From Trema orientale (Eukaryota; Streptophyta; Magnoliopsida; Rosales; Cannabaceae), in contig JXTC01000064.1 in the NCBI GenBank assembly GCA_002914845.1, forward strand, positions 586,319-650,318: a DNA stretch of 64,000 bases. The letters run 5' to 3'. The notes under the pieces are model-generated. The model was given only the letters and a program-made list of their open reading frames with translations. It was not told where the DNA came from and did not search any database. Made by a program: the position numbers and the translations under genes. Shown piece by piece: positions 42,551 to 53,637 of the stretch (positions within the stretch are counted from its first letter, which is position 1; each line of letters opens with the position of its first letter).

Positions 42551-45394
42551 ATGGCCGAAGCTCTGGTTTCCAAAGTCGTGGCGGAGATGGCTTCCTTCGC
42601 AGTCGTGGCGGAGTTGGCTTCCTTATCTGCTGGAAAGGTTCATAAAGAGTTCAGTTTGGTCGGCAGCATTGCAAGGAAGGTTGAACATCTCCGAGGAACG
42701 TTTGTGGCCCTTCAACCGGTGCTTGTCGACGCAGAGAAAAGGCATATCACAGAGGAAGTCGTGAGACTCTGGTTAGACAACCTCAAACAAGTGTCGTACG
42801 AAATGGACGCTGCGCTGGATGAGTGGAATACCGCCATTACTCTCCGCTCAAATCTCAAGCTTTTTGGCAAGGTACTCTTCTATACACACTCTTGTTTTCA
42901 TCCTAATCAAGTCCACCGAGTGGGTTTGCGCGGTCGAATAGCTTCCAAGATCGAAGAATTGGACAACAAGCTAACCAATATTTCCTTTGAGAAAGAAAGA
43001 TACAATTTTTCCGCTCTTCATTATAATGGAGAACGTGAGCGGCCAATGACGACTTCGTTCATTGATGAATCTGAAGTGTATGGTGTAGAGAGAGAAAAAG
43101 ACAATTTAGTGAGCAAGTTGTTGCGTGAGAGTAGTAGCCAAGGAGGGAGAGGGCATGATATCATTCCTATCGTAGGAACTGCGGGAATTGGTAAAACAAC
43201 TTTAGCCCAACTTGTTTACAATGACGAAAATGTCAAAGCTCATTTTGATTTGAGAATTTGGGTGTGTGTATCAGTCCCTTTTGATGAGATAATGGTTGCG
43301 AGAGCAATTGTTGAAGCTGTTTGCGGTGAATCGGATTATGAGTTTGCGGATTTACTAATACGTATTCATGACTCAATTTTAGGGAAGAAGTTTCTTCTTG
43401 TTTTGGATGATGTGTGGACGGAAGATGAATGGAAATGGCAACCATTTCAAATGTCTCTTATGATGGGTGCAGTGGGAAGTAAAATTTTGGTGACAACCCG
43501 AAATGAGAGAGTTGCAATAATGATGGGGGTGAAAAAGCACAACATAATTACCCTTGAAAGTATGTCAAATCAACATGTCTGTTGGTCTATATTTCAACAA
43601 TTAGCATTCTCACGTGAGGACAAGCCCACTATGGACGTAGAAGATATTGGTTGGCAAATTGCACAAAAATGTAAGGGCTTACCTCTTGTTGCAAAGACAT
43701 TAGGAAGTCTCATGCGTTTCAAAAGGTATAATGTCGAAGACTGGACGGAAGTTTTGAACAGCGAACTATGGGAATTAGGACATCATGTTGTAGCCTCGGT
43801 GTTTTATCCCTTGTTATTAAGCTATTATAATTTGAGTCCTCTTGAAAAGTGTTGCGTCTTGTATTGTTCTGTTTTCCCAAAAGATTATATGATCAATAGA
43901 GACGAATTGATTAAATTGTGGCTGTCACAAGGTTTTTTAAGCGGTGAAGGAAACTACGAGAAAAAAGGTGTAGATTGCTTCCAGAATTTGGTCGCAGGTT
44001 CATTTTTTCAAGATTTTGAGGAAGATGATGATGGCAACATTGTAGGGTGCAAAATGAATGATATAGTGCATGATTTTTTAATATTCCTCACAAAAAATGA
44101 GTGTATAAATGCACTAATAAAGTCAAAAGAGGAGAAAATGGAGCTAGTACGAGATGGGAAGGCTTTTCATTGTACCTTAATATTGGAGCCTGGGGCACAA
44201 ATTCCTACCCCGATTTACAACGAAAAGAATTTGCGCACCCTCTCTGTTAGGAACTTGGGCTCCCAAAGTACCATAAGATGGGATCTATTGTTAAGTCTAA
44301 CATGTCTTAGGACTTTGAGTTTGCATGATTGCAGATTGAAACAATTACCAAGTAACATAGATAAACTGATACATTTGAGGTATCTCAGTGTATATCAGGG
44401 AGACAGAGTTATCAAATTGCCAGAGACCATGTGCAATTTGTTCAATTTGCAAACTTTAGAACTCATAGAGTGCGTAGTTGCTCTTCCAAAAGGAATTGGA
44501 AAGCTCGTTAACTTGCGACATTTGTGTCTTGGTGAGCCTATCATTCTTCCAAAAGGATTAGGAAAATTAACGTCCCTCGAGACGCTAGATTGCATTAAGA
44601 TTTCTAAGGGATCCCATGCATCATTTAAGAAGGTGATGAAGCTCAAAGACTTGAGAAAGTTGATTAAGCTTAAAGGGTGTCTATCTATATACATTGGAAA
44701 TGTAAAAGATGTAGAAGAAGCTGAGAGAGCGCAACTCGAGGAGAAAGAAGGCCTTGTTGACTTGGTATTAGATTTATACGGCCTTGAGAACATGGAGGAT
44801 TCAACGGGACAGTCTGTACTATTACTCGAAGGCCTGCAGCCGCATCCAAACTTGAAGCGTTTAGAAATTCGCCATTACTACGGGACCACGGTTTCTCCTA
44901 GTTGGATTACTTCATTAGCTAATCTGAAAACCTTAGAGCTGCAACGGTGTTATAATTGTGAATCTTTAGGGCCTTTTGGGAAATTGCGGTCCCTTGAATC
45001 GCTCAGAATATTACGGATGCCTAAAGTAAAAAGGGTGGGCCTTGAGTTTCTGGGAATTAAAGGCGATCACGACGCAACAATACAATCATTCCCCAAACTA
45101 AAAGAACTTGAGTTTGTGGACTTTTCAAGCTGGGAGGAGTGGAAGTTGCAACCGGAAGCAGGCTCAGGCTTCGGGAATGAAGATCATAGTTGTTCAACAA
45201 TAATGCCATCCCTTGTTTCCTTGACAATTGAGTTATGTCCCCTCCTAAGAGCACCACTTCCGGGGTTCCTACGGAAGACACCACTTTTGAATTTGATCAT
45301 CAAAGATTGTCAATATATTCAGCAACGTGGCCATCCAGGAATGAGAACAGAGGATTTCATAAAGATTCTCACTCAAGACACTGCTCGGTTCTGA
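42551..45394 (+). CDS. NLR3: CC-NB-LRR disease-resistance protein with MND in place of MHD
   Basis: A 947-residue single-exon CNL. The Rx-N coiled coil (about 1-165) contains a 9-residue tandem duplication at its start (VVAEMASFA then VVAELASLS) and EMDAALDEW. NB-ARC: P-loop GTAGIGKTT (209-217), kinase-2 LVLDDVW (283-289), RNBS-B GSKILVTTRN, GLPLVAKTLG (385-394), RNBS-D CVLYCSVFPKDY. The ARC2 motif reads KMNDIVHDF (501-509), so His of MHD is Asn at 503. LRRs follow to about 930. It is more distant from NLR1 and NLR2 than they are from each other. It stops at TARF; the next codons (YMTEATTSCGDEIS) recall the NLR2 tail, so the stop looks secondary. A SINE lies just upstream. Whether the MND change alters activity cannot be told from sequence. 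Confidence 0.95.
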   Translation: MAEALVSKVVAEMASFAVVAELASLSAGKVHKEFSLVGSIARKVEHLRGTFVALQPVLVDAEKRHITEEVVRLWLDNLKQVSYEMDAALDEWNTAITLRSNLKLFGKVLFYTHSCFHPNQVHRVGLRGRIASKIEELDNKLTNISFEKERYNFSALHYNGERERPMTTSFIDESEVYGVEREKDNLVSKLLRESSSQGGRGHDIIPIVGTAGIGKTTLAQLVYNDENVKAHFDLRIWVCVSVPFDEIMVARAIVEAVCGESDYEFADLLIRIHDSILGKKFLLVLDDVWTEDEWKWQPFQMSLMMGAVGSKILVTTRNERVAIMMGVKKHNIITLESMSNQHVCWSIFQQLAFSREDKPTMDVEDIGWQIAQKCKGLPLVAKTLGSLMRFKRYNVEDWTEVLNSELWELGHHVVASVFYPLLLSYYNLSPLEKCCVLYCSVFPKDYMINRDELIKLWLSQGFLSGEGNYEKKGVDCFQNLVAGSFFQDFEEDDDGNIVGCKMNDIVHDFLIFLTKNECINALIKSKEEKMELVRDGKAFHCTLILEPGAQIPTPIYNEKNLRTLSVRNLGSQSTIRWDLLLSLTCLRTLSLHDCRLKQLPSNIDKLIHLRYLSVYQGDRVIKLPETMCNLFNLQTLELIECVVALPKGIGKLVNLRHLCLGEPIILPKGLGKLTSLETLDCIKISKGSHASFKKVMKLKDLRKLIKLKGCLSIYIGNVKDVEEAERAQLEEKEGLVDLVLDLYGLENMEDSTGQSVLLLEGLQPHPNLKRLEIRHYYGTTVSPSWITSLANLKTLELQRCYNCESLGPFGKLRSLESLRILRMPKVKRVGLEFLGIKGDHDATIQSFPKLKELEFVDFSSWEEWKLQPEAGSGFGNEDHSCSTIMPSLVSLTIELCPLLRAPLPGFLRKTPLLNLIIKDCQYIQQRGHPGMRTEDFIKILTQDTARF

Positions 45395-45705
45395 TATATG
45401 ACAGAAGCAACAACATCTTGCGGAGACGAGATTTCCTGATGGTGATTATGACTTATATGAGCAAGAAAATACATTGGGTTCACTAGAAGGATCTGAAAAT
45501 CTTTGACGAGCCATATCTTGCTGGTAACTTTTCATATGATTTTGCTCTGGTAACTTTGACGAGCCACACTTGAGTTGACTCTTACTTCTCTGTTATGTAT
45601 TTATTTTATGTTTTAAAATCACCATACAATGTCTGTTCTTTACTTTTCTTATCAATGCATATTTTGTTGGGTTGTTTTTGGCTTTTTCATTCTTCCTGCT
45701 TCTCT

Positions 45706-45763
45706 CCCCCCCCCCCCCCCCCCCCCCCAATTTTTTTCAAAAAAAAAAAAAAGGGGGGGGGCC

Positions 45764-45803
<40 letters not shown>
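45706..45803. repeat. Homopolymer cluster (C, T, A, G, A runs)
   Basis: About 23 C, then short T, about 13 A, 8 G, and over 35 A within 100 bp, just after NLR3. Such a series of different homopolymers is rarely real and is a likely sequencing or assembly artefact, or a misjoined gap edge. Confidence 0.8.
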
Positions 45804-45806
<3 letters not shown>

Positions 45807-46699
45807 CAAAGAAATACAGACAAGACAACTGAGACAAGTAACTTAGAGCATTAATTGATCAAAAGTTTTCAAAAAGTGATAAAAAGAGGGTAATAATTGT
45901 TTTTATTATTATTAGATGTACAACAACAGAGAATGAATATGAGTTGTGTGGTGTTTTGCTCATTGGTCACTTGGCAATCTTTTCCTATATATAAATATGG
46001 GTTGCCAATCCTAGGTAATTTTTTTTTACCTATGTGTAGGTAATTTTTAGTCGTTGGATCATCATCTAATGGTGATCTAACGGCTATAATAAAATGTATG
46101 AAAAGACGTGTATCATTAATGCTAGATACTTATATATATAAATAAAAAGAAAAAATATATACTGAATTGATGCCCATAAATATGGATATATGTATTTATA
46201 CATATTGTGGGTTTTTTTTTTTTTTTTTTGGTTACGGTCGGAACAAACTCTTTTCTTTCCTTGTTTTATAGGGATGTATATATGAACGGGAGTTCATATG
46301 ACTAGAACTACTATACTAAGTACAACGGTGATATTACATTTTTCCTTTTTTTTTTTCGGAGACGTGTATTATTTTATAAGTATTTTCACCTTAAGTTGTT
46401 CCTATAAATGCCCGAGTGAAGGACATGATGTTTTTCCATTAAAAGAAAGTGAGATGTTTATAATTTTAGTTGTGATTTTTTTTTTCCAAATTTTCTTTCT
46501 CTTGGTAGTTGATCAGCAAAATTAAGGACAAAAAATTACAAAGAATGCTATTTACGATTTGGAAAAATATGTGTAGAAATGTTGTTTAGAAAATCTAGAT
46601 GGAGATTTAACTTGAGCACAAAAATTTCATTGAAGAAGTGCTTGTGCTTTCTGTTATTGGTTCTAGTTTCTGAGATATTCCTCCTTGTTAACAGATAAG
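45804..46699. other. Downstream region of NLR3, no gene seen
   Basis: AT-rich with poly-T runs. Short + strand frames are low complexity. Probably 3' flank. Confidence 0.4.
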
Positions 46700-48430
46700 A
46701 TCAATTTGAGTAATGGAAACAATTCACTACGCTTTCTGATCAGTCTGGTTCAATCCAAATTTTTGTTGTGAGTAAGATGCTTTGTTTCTTCTTATCACAT
46801 CTCTTGTAAATATTTTTCTTCTTATTATTAATTATGCTTATTGCAATTAATTGAGAATTTTAATCTTGAAAATTTCCCATACATTTCCACCTGTAATTTG
46901 CTATAATTATCTTTTCTTTTCTCCTTTTTTTTTTTCCAGCTTTTATCTGGCCTCCGGTAGCTACCTTCAATGGTCCCCTGCTGAGTGCTGACCTTGTGAT
47001 ACTTTGCCAACATTGGATTTGACCTCCTTTGATCAGTCTCTCTGACATTTGGACTATACTACAAAATTTAAAGGGAAAAACTCTCAATAACAATGAGGAA
47101 AAATGGGGCTCTGCTAACGTGGAGGGTGCAATGCCCTGGTTCGTTTTCATGATGTATGGTGATCACATATTCTGTAAACTATTTTATGTAATATATATAT
47201 ATATATATAGCCCATATTGATCATGTTGAAGTGTAAGTTTCTTGTTTTGTGGAGTTTTTAACTCTTACGTTGTTACTTGTTGGCTCAAAATTCGTTCTCA
47301 AGGAAGTATTTGCTAGCGCTGATTGGTGTTTATAACGTGATTTAGTTCTTGATTTGTTTGTGCTTGCGTTGTCCTCTTTAATATCGTTTTAGTTTTTTCC
47401 ATAATATAAAAATTTTCTTGAAATTCTGCAGTGTTTCGATTCACCAATTGCAAGTATATACTTCGCGTATGGTCATCATGGAGACTGGGGAACTCATTTC
47501 ACTCTAACGAACCGTACGTCAGTTGTTGGCTTTAGTTTGACATTTTCCTTCCTATTTACAGGTGAATATGAATTTCTTTTGTTTGAACCAAATTTTTGTT
47601 GCGGAGTACGTAATATGCTTTTATTATCCTTGTCACAGCTCTTATGGATATTATTATGCGTAAGTGCAATTAGTTGAGAATTTTACCTCGAAAACTTTCA
47701 TATGGATTTCTACCTTTATTTTTCCTTAAATATTTTTTTTTCCCACCTTATGGAAAGCTATGAAGAAACTGTTAAGCTACTCCAATATGTCAATTGGTTT
47801 ATCTACTCCAATATATATATACGTCGTACTCTATACCTCTTCTTGGAGTAATTACAAGTAAGCATTGTCCGAATATGGTATCTTGCCTTAATAGTCCCTT
47901 GATGAGTGCTGACCATGTGATATTTGGCCTACATTGGACTAATTGACATCTTTTGATGATGATCACTTTCTTTAGCATTCTCCGGACTACATGTACGACG
48001 TATTTTGGAGGATAAATTCGAAAGATCGATGAGCACAAAAATGGCTGCTATGCTAGCTTTGGAGGCCGCAAATACACCTGTTTGTTTTCATGAGGTATAG
48101 TGAAATCATAAATATGCTAGCGGCAAACGTACTAGTTGAATCCCAATTTTTGATTGGCATAGGCCCCACATGAGACCTACTATCCATCCCACGCTAATCA
48201 GTGGCTATGATTGGTTTAGTGCATTTGTCCTTTGCAAAGCTCGAAGTGATATTTATATTGTTTTAGGTTTTTTAAAGCAATGTTGTTGATTTAGATGTTA
48301 AGAAGTAATGTTGTTTTAATTTTCTTGCATAACAAACATTGTTAGCTCCAAAGTTCCTCGAAAGTATTCGTTAGTGCTAGTGATTGGTGTCTATTACATA
48401 TTTAGTGATCCTGACATTTTATATATATAT
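46700..48430 (+). repeat. Direct duplication, about 0.9 kb, downstream of NLR3
   Basis: Segments from about 46700-47400 reappear at about 47560-48430. Shared text: TTGAGAATTTTA-CTYGAAAA, CCTTGATGAGTGCTGACC-type, GTGATA-TTTGCC-ACATTGGA, GCTCTGCTAACGTGGAGG versus GCTATGCTAGCTTTGGAGG, and GCTAGYGCTGATTGGTGT. It is non-coding and diverged. It may be the 3' UTR region duplicated in tandem. Confidence 0.65.
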
Positions 48431-48518
48431 ATATGTTCAGTTTTGTTCATAAAAAATTACAATGGATTTTTATTGATCAGTACGTTTGCTCCTTCCGGCT
48501 TTTTAACGATTTAAATAT

Positions 48519-48763
48519 GGATAATGCTAAGTGTATCAAGATTGTTATCAAATTTTTAATACCATAATGCTAAGTGTATCAAGATTGTTACCAAATTTTT
48601 AATACCAACACATGTGGCATATGAGTTGGCATTATTTACTTGGTATATTAGAACTTATCACAAATAAATTAATCATATTCCCCAATTGAATGATGTCAAT
48701 TCACATACCACATATGTTACTATTAAAAATTTGGCACAAATTTTGGAATATCTAGCATTATTC
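48519..48763. mobile_element. MITE, 245 bp, AATGCTA-terminal family
   Basis: A perfect 9-bp duplication TTTAAATAT (48510-48518, 48764-48772) flanks GGATAATGCTAAGTGTATCA and (complement) GAATAATGCTAGATATTCCA. A 40-bp stretch at the left end (ATAATGCTAAGTGTATCAAG...) is tandemly duplicated at about 48521 and 48565. Non-coding, same terminal motif as the element at 23695-23876. Confidence 0.8.
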
Positions 48764-49089
48764 TTTAAATATTAGCTTCTTTACTCTTCTAATCGGATTT
48801 TAATCTTCAGTTACATAGAGTATTTCACTAGCTATAGCTAGTTTATTTATTCTAATAAATAATCATCCCTCGTCTCTATTTTTGTTTCCATTGTGAAACT
48901 CAGGTTATCATCAAGAACTTGCATATTCACAATAATCATTGAAGTTTGGCTCGGAATAATATCCACTGCATTGAGAAATTTGGAACAGCCTAACACTTTA
49001 AAGGTTAAGGTTGAGGTACGTACATCACTGAAGTTCAGAAATTGATTCAGGCTAAGCCATTGATCATTCTATAAATTTCATTCCATGTT

Positions 49090-49790
49090 AGTCATTTAGG
49101 GTTGGCAATGCACAATACAGGTTCTTTCATCATTTTTTTTTTTTTGTTAGGAACTTAGGAATGGTATACCTGAGCTATTGATGCACCAACTTATTGTTAG
49201 CTATTGTAACACCGAAATAATCTAAATATTGCAGGTTGTAAAGCCTTTGGTGGAGCTAGATGACTAGTCAAGTAAAACTCAGTATGTATATATCTGGGAG
49301 GATTTTGCACCAAGGAGGCCATTCAAGAGTTCTATGAAATGTATCAGCTGGGAACCTTTGGGCATTTGGAGGAAATGTACCACAGAAAGAACTGAACAAG
49401 AACTACAAAAAGAAGCCGATTTCCAAAATGAGAGTCCCAAGGGAGAAATTCCTCCTCCAGTAGTACTGCGGCTTCAACTAAACATAGATCTGAAGTTAGT
49501 TGAACATATTTCTTATCCATTTTTCATTCGTTTTTTCATTGTGTAAGTTTCAAAGAAACAAACTGGCAATTGTGCCAAGTTTTGGGGCTGCGTGAAATCT
49601 CTTTGTGCTATGTGACTGTAACTCTTTCAAGATTTACAGTGTTATGGAAGGCAGAAAAGAGTTACGTAAGCCTGTAATTTCTCTCGTGATGTATGTGAAA
49701 CTTTTGCTACAGTATCTTGTCAATGTAGGTTTAACAAGGACCAAACCACATTAGAATTCTCTCTGTTGTCTGTCTTTCTTTTCTATATAT
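49090..49790 (+). repeat. NLR 3'-type block matching the chimeric array
   Basis: This region parallels the first halves of units 1-3 at 24.3-31.3 kb: GGTTCTTTCA-CATTTTT, TATTGTTAGCT, AAGTTAGTTGARCWT, GTGTAAGTTTCAAAG and GGAAGGCAGAAAAGAGTTA occur in the same order. It shows that the non-FEY half of the array derives from DNA lying downstream of an NLR gene. The + frame at 49334-49546 is not preserved in the array copies. Confidence 0.6.
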
Positions 49791-50803
49791 GTTCTGTGAT
49801 TCTTTTTTAATTGATTGAAATCCATGATTTTAAAATCCAAAATGGAACTCATAAGCAGGAACAACAACACTTTGAAATAAAATAATTAAACACAACGTTT
49901 TGCGCCATATTGAATTTTGTTATGCAATATTATTGAAGCCATGAGCCTTGTAATATTTCTCTCTCTAAATCAAATACCAGTAAAACTACTTTAAGCCAAA
50001 TTATCCACATTTCTCTAAAAAATTTTAATTCTTAGTCACTTTTTCTTTGCTTTTTACTCACTTTGTACCTTTAGTGAGCTTAATTCCCATTAAAGTTGTT
50101 TAAAGAAATGGAGTTATATATTTATGAAAGGAAGTAACAAATTTCCTTTGTTTATATACTTGAGCTAAAGAAAATGGAGGTGGAAATAAATAATACATAT
50201 ATATAGGGTATAGATAGGTATGGACGCAGAATCTGGTGGAGAAACCTCATAGAGCTAATATATCCAAGACGTACAATAAGGCATTAATTGATCGTATTCT
50301 TTCTCATTCCTCAAGCTTCTTCCGGCTCTGGTACAAATCTCACAATTATTCTTTTCTAATTAATAAAATACTTATGCAACAGGTATTATTATAAGCAATT
50401 ATTTTGCTGATGAACAGATGTAATTATTATTAGAGAGATAGAAGCTAATAAAGCGGACAATTGTGATTGGAATCAGAAAGACAGAAAGTTGGAACATATA
50501 TATTCCATAAAGTAGATATCTTTCGTAAAACTCTTTGTTAACTTCCAGACGCAATATATAGATAATCTTCTCTTACCAACAATATAGATAATCTTCTGTT
50601 ACCAACAATATAGTTTTTTCTTGTTCTTTTTTCTGTCTCTTATATTCGTTACTTGGCTAGCTTGGACTAGTCACCTTCAATAATTACAACACGCCAATCA
50701 TATGGAATATTAGCTCGAGCACAACCTGCAGCCAGATGCACCTAAATCATTTTTGATATCTCTAGCCTTTTGTCATCAAACTTCAACTCCAAATAAGAAA
50801 TTA
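49791..50803. other. Intergenic DNA between NLR3 and NLR4, no gene seen
   Basis: AT-rich. It contains a short tandem duplication (ATATAGATAATCTTCT near 50555 and 50583). The leader of the NLR4 pseudogene begins here. Confidence 0.45.
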
Positions 50804-53637
50804 ATGGCTGAATCTCTCATTTCCATGCTCCAAGAACAATTGGGTTCCGCAACTCGTTTGCAAATTGAACAAGAGATAATACTGGTCAAGGGTGTTAAGA
50901 AGAAGTCACAAAGCTCACCAGCAATTTCAATGGCATTCAAGCTGTGCTCCTAGATGCGGAGAAACAACAAGTCGTTGAGACCACGGTAACAGATTGGCTA
51001 GATAAGCTCAAAGATATGTCGTACGGCATTGACGATGTGTTGGATGAGTGGAACACTGCCATTCTCAAATCCAAGATTGAAAGAGAGACAAAAGAAAGTG
51101 ATGAAATTAATGGTCTTGCTTCAAAGGAGGTATGCTTCTGTATACCCTCATCTTGGTTTTGTCATTTTTGTTTCTGTCAAGAGGGTTTGCGTCATGATAT
51201 TGCTTGCAAGATAAAGGAATTGAACGAGAGATACAATGATATTTTCATTGAAAAAGATGGGTACACTTTTGTCAAAACTAAATTTGCTGAACATGAACGA
51301 ATGAGAACTATTTCTCTTGTTGATGTGTCAGAAGTACATGGTCGAGATAAAAAAATAAAAAAAAAAAAAAAAGAAATTTTGATAGATAGGTTGTTGCGTG
51401 TGAGAACAACCATGATGGGTTAGGACCCGTTATGATCATCCCTACTGTAGGGATAGAGGGAATTGGCAAAACCACTCTTGCCCAACTTGTATATATTGAT
51501 GATAAGGTTAAAGATCATTTCGCACATAGAATTTGGGTGTGTATATCGGATCCTTTTGATTAGATCAAGATTGTAAAAGCAATCATTAATTGAAGTTCTT
51601 GAAGGTGCGGCTCCTAATTTAGTTATTACAAATTGTTCATGAATCTATCAAGGACAAAAGATTTCTTCTTGTTCTAGATGACGTATAGACCAACGATGAT
51701 AGGAAGTGGGAACAATTAAGGAAATCTATTATCAGTGAAGCATAGGCAGTAGAGTTTTAGTGACAACAAGAAATAAGGGAGTTGCCATCATGATGGGAGC
51801 AAATACTTGCGATATTATAATCCTTGATGTGTTATCTAAAGATGTTTGCTGGTCCATATTTAGTCAAGTAGCATTCCTAGGCAAATATAGGAGCAAGCAA
51901 TTAGAAGAAATTGGGAAGCGAATTGCAAGCAAGTGTAATGGCTTGCCCCTTGTTGAAGGAATCTAGGAAGTCTAATGCGCTTTAAGACTATAGAACAATG
52001 GGAAGAAGTTTTGAATTGTAAATTGTGGGAATTGAAAGATGTTAAGATCAAGATTTTCAGTCCATTCTTGTTGAGCTATTATGATTTATCTTCTCTTGAA
52101 AAACATTGTTTCTTATATTGCTCGATTTTTCCGAAAGATCATGAAATTGAGAGAAATGATTTGATTGAAATTGTGGATGTCACAAGCTTGTTTAAATAAG
52201 AATAGAAATCTTGAGAAAGAATATGTAAATTGCTTTGAGAATCTAGTTATGCGGTCTTTTTTCCAAAATTTCTAGAAAGATTACCATGGAAACATCTTGA
52301 CTTGCAAAATGCATGATATATTGATTAATTTTGCGCAGTTTCTCACAAAAAGTGAAAGCTCCACAAAAATACATGGTGTACGGAAGAAAATACACTTGGA
52401 TGAAAAGGTTCGTCATCTGACATTAATATTAGTGTCCAATGCCGAATTTCCTATTTCAATAGATAAGAAGAATTTGCGTTCGTTTTTTGTTTTTTGTACA
52501 AAAATGCCAGAGAATCCCTTAAGCTTGGATTTTATATATATACAATATACTAGATCTAACACGTCTTAGGACAGTGAAAATAAGTGACTGCAAAATTAAA
52601 GAACTGCCAAAGAGAATTGACAAGTTGATACATTTGAGATATCTAGATTTATCTTCGAATCTTTTATTGGTGGAATTGCCCGAGAAGAAGTGTGATTTAG
52701 TTAATTTACAAATTTTAAGAGTGAACTTTTGTATAGGACTTCAAAGCCTACCAAATGGGATGGTGAAGCTTGTCAACTTAAGGCATTTACATATCGAAGG
52801 TTGTTACATGTTCAAGGGATTGCCAAAAGGGGTAGGGAGACTGAATTTTCATCAGACACTAGACATGTTCGTTGTATTATCGGGTGATAACCTCAGCAAC
52901 AACAACGAGGTTTTGATGCATTCGAGATTTGAACAACCTCATCCAGCATCAGCAGCAGTTTCATGTATACGATTGCGGAGACCTAATAAATATGTGTAAA
53001 GCTGAGAGAACACAAGGACTTGAGAGATGGGAATTCCTTCTTGACTTGAAGCTAACATTTGATGGAGTACTATTAACGAAGTTGGAGCGACGTGAAGATG
53101 AAATTGTACTCGAAACATTACAACCACATCCCAACTTGAAATCTTTAGAGATTTCTTCCTACGATGGCACAACCATATTCCCTAGTTGGATGATGTCCTT
53201 GACTAATCTGAAAAGGCTTAGTCTTGATCATTGCCCTTCTTGTAAGTGTTTACCACCTTTGGGAAAACTACCCTCTCTTGCATCACTACATATAGCAGAG
53301 ATGAGCAGCATTACACAAGTGAGGCTTGAGTTTTTGGGAATAGAAGCTACTGAAAACAATGCAACAGATGATCAATGGTCAGAGAATCGCTTAATATCGT
53401 CATCATTTGTTTCGTTCCCAAAACTTAAAGAACTAAGTTTTGCGAGCTTACATAATTGGAAAAGAGTGGGAATGGAGCAAAGACTTGGCCAGATTAGAAG
53501 TACAATATTGTCCTTTGATATTAATCATGCCATGGCTTGAATCTCTTGAGATTCGGAAATGTAAAAATTTGAAAGCATTACCAGAGTTGTTGCAAAAGGG
53601 ATCGCTGTGGAATCTGAAAATAAGTACTGATAACTAA
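50804..53637 (+). pseudogene. NLR4: decayed CC-NB-LRR gene
   Basis: The parts of a CNL appear in order but in changing frames. MAESLISMLQEQLGS starts at 50804; a lost base near 50907 shifts to MLLDAEKQQVVE and GIDDVLDEWNTAI. The P-loop GIEGIGKTTL lies near 51450, out of frame. A TAG at 51561 follows SDPFD. Kinase-2 reads LVLDDV then TAG at 51686-51688, where Trp is expected. Then come TTRNKGVAIMMG, a damaged GLPL (GLPLVEGI then TAG), YCSIFPKDHEIE, KMHDILINF, and LRRs to CKNLKALPELLQKG. At least five in-frame stops and several frameshifts rule out function. It is a different lineage from NLR1-3, with an extra Lys-rich stretch (A-run at 51357-51371). Confidence 0.9.

Noticed and set aside
49334..49546. 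70-codon frame downstream of NLR3
   Set aside because: The matching blocks in the array at 24.3-31.3 kb do not maintain the frame, so it is more likely 3' flank DNA.
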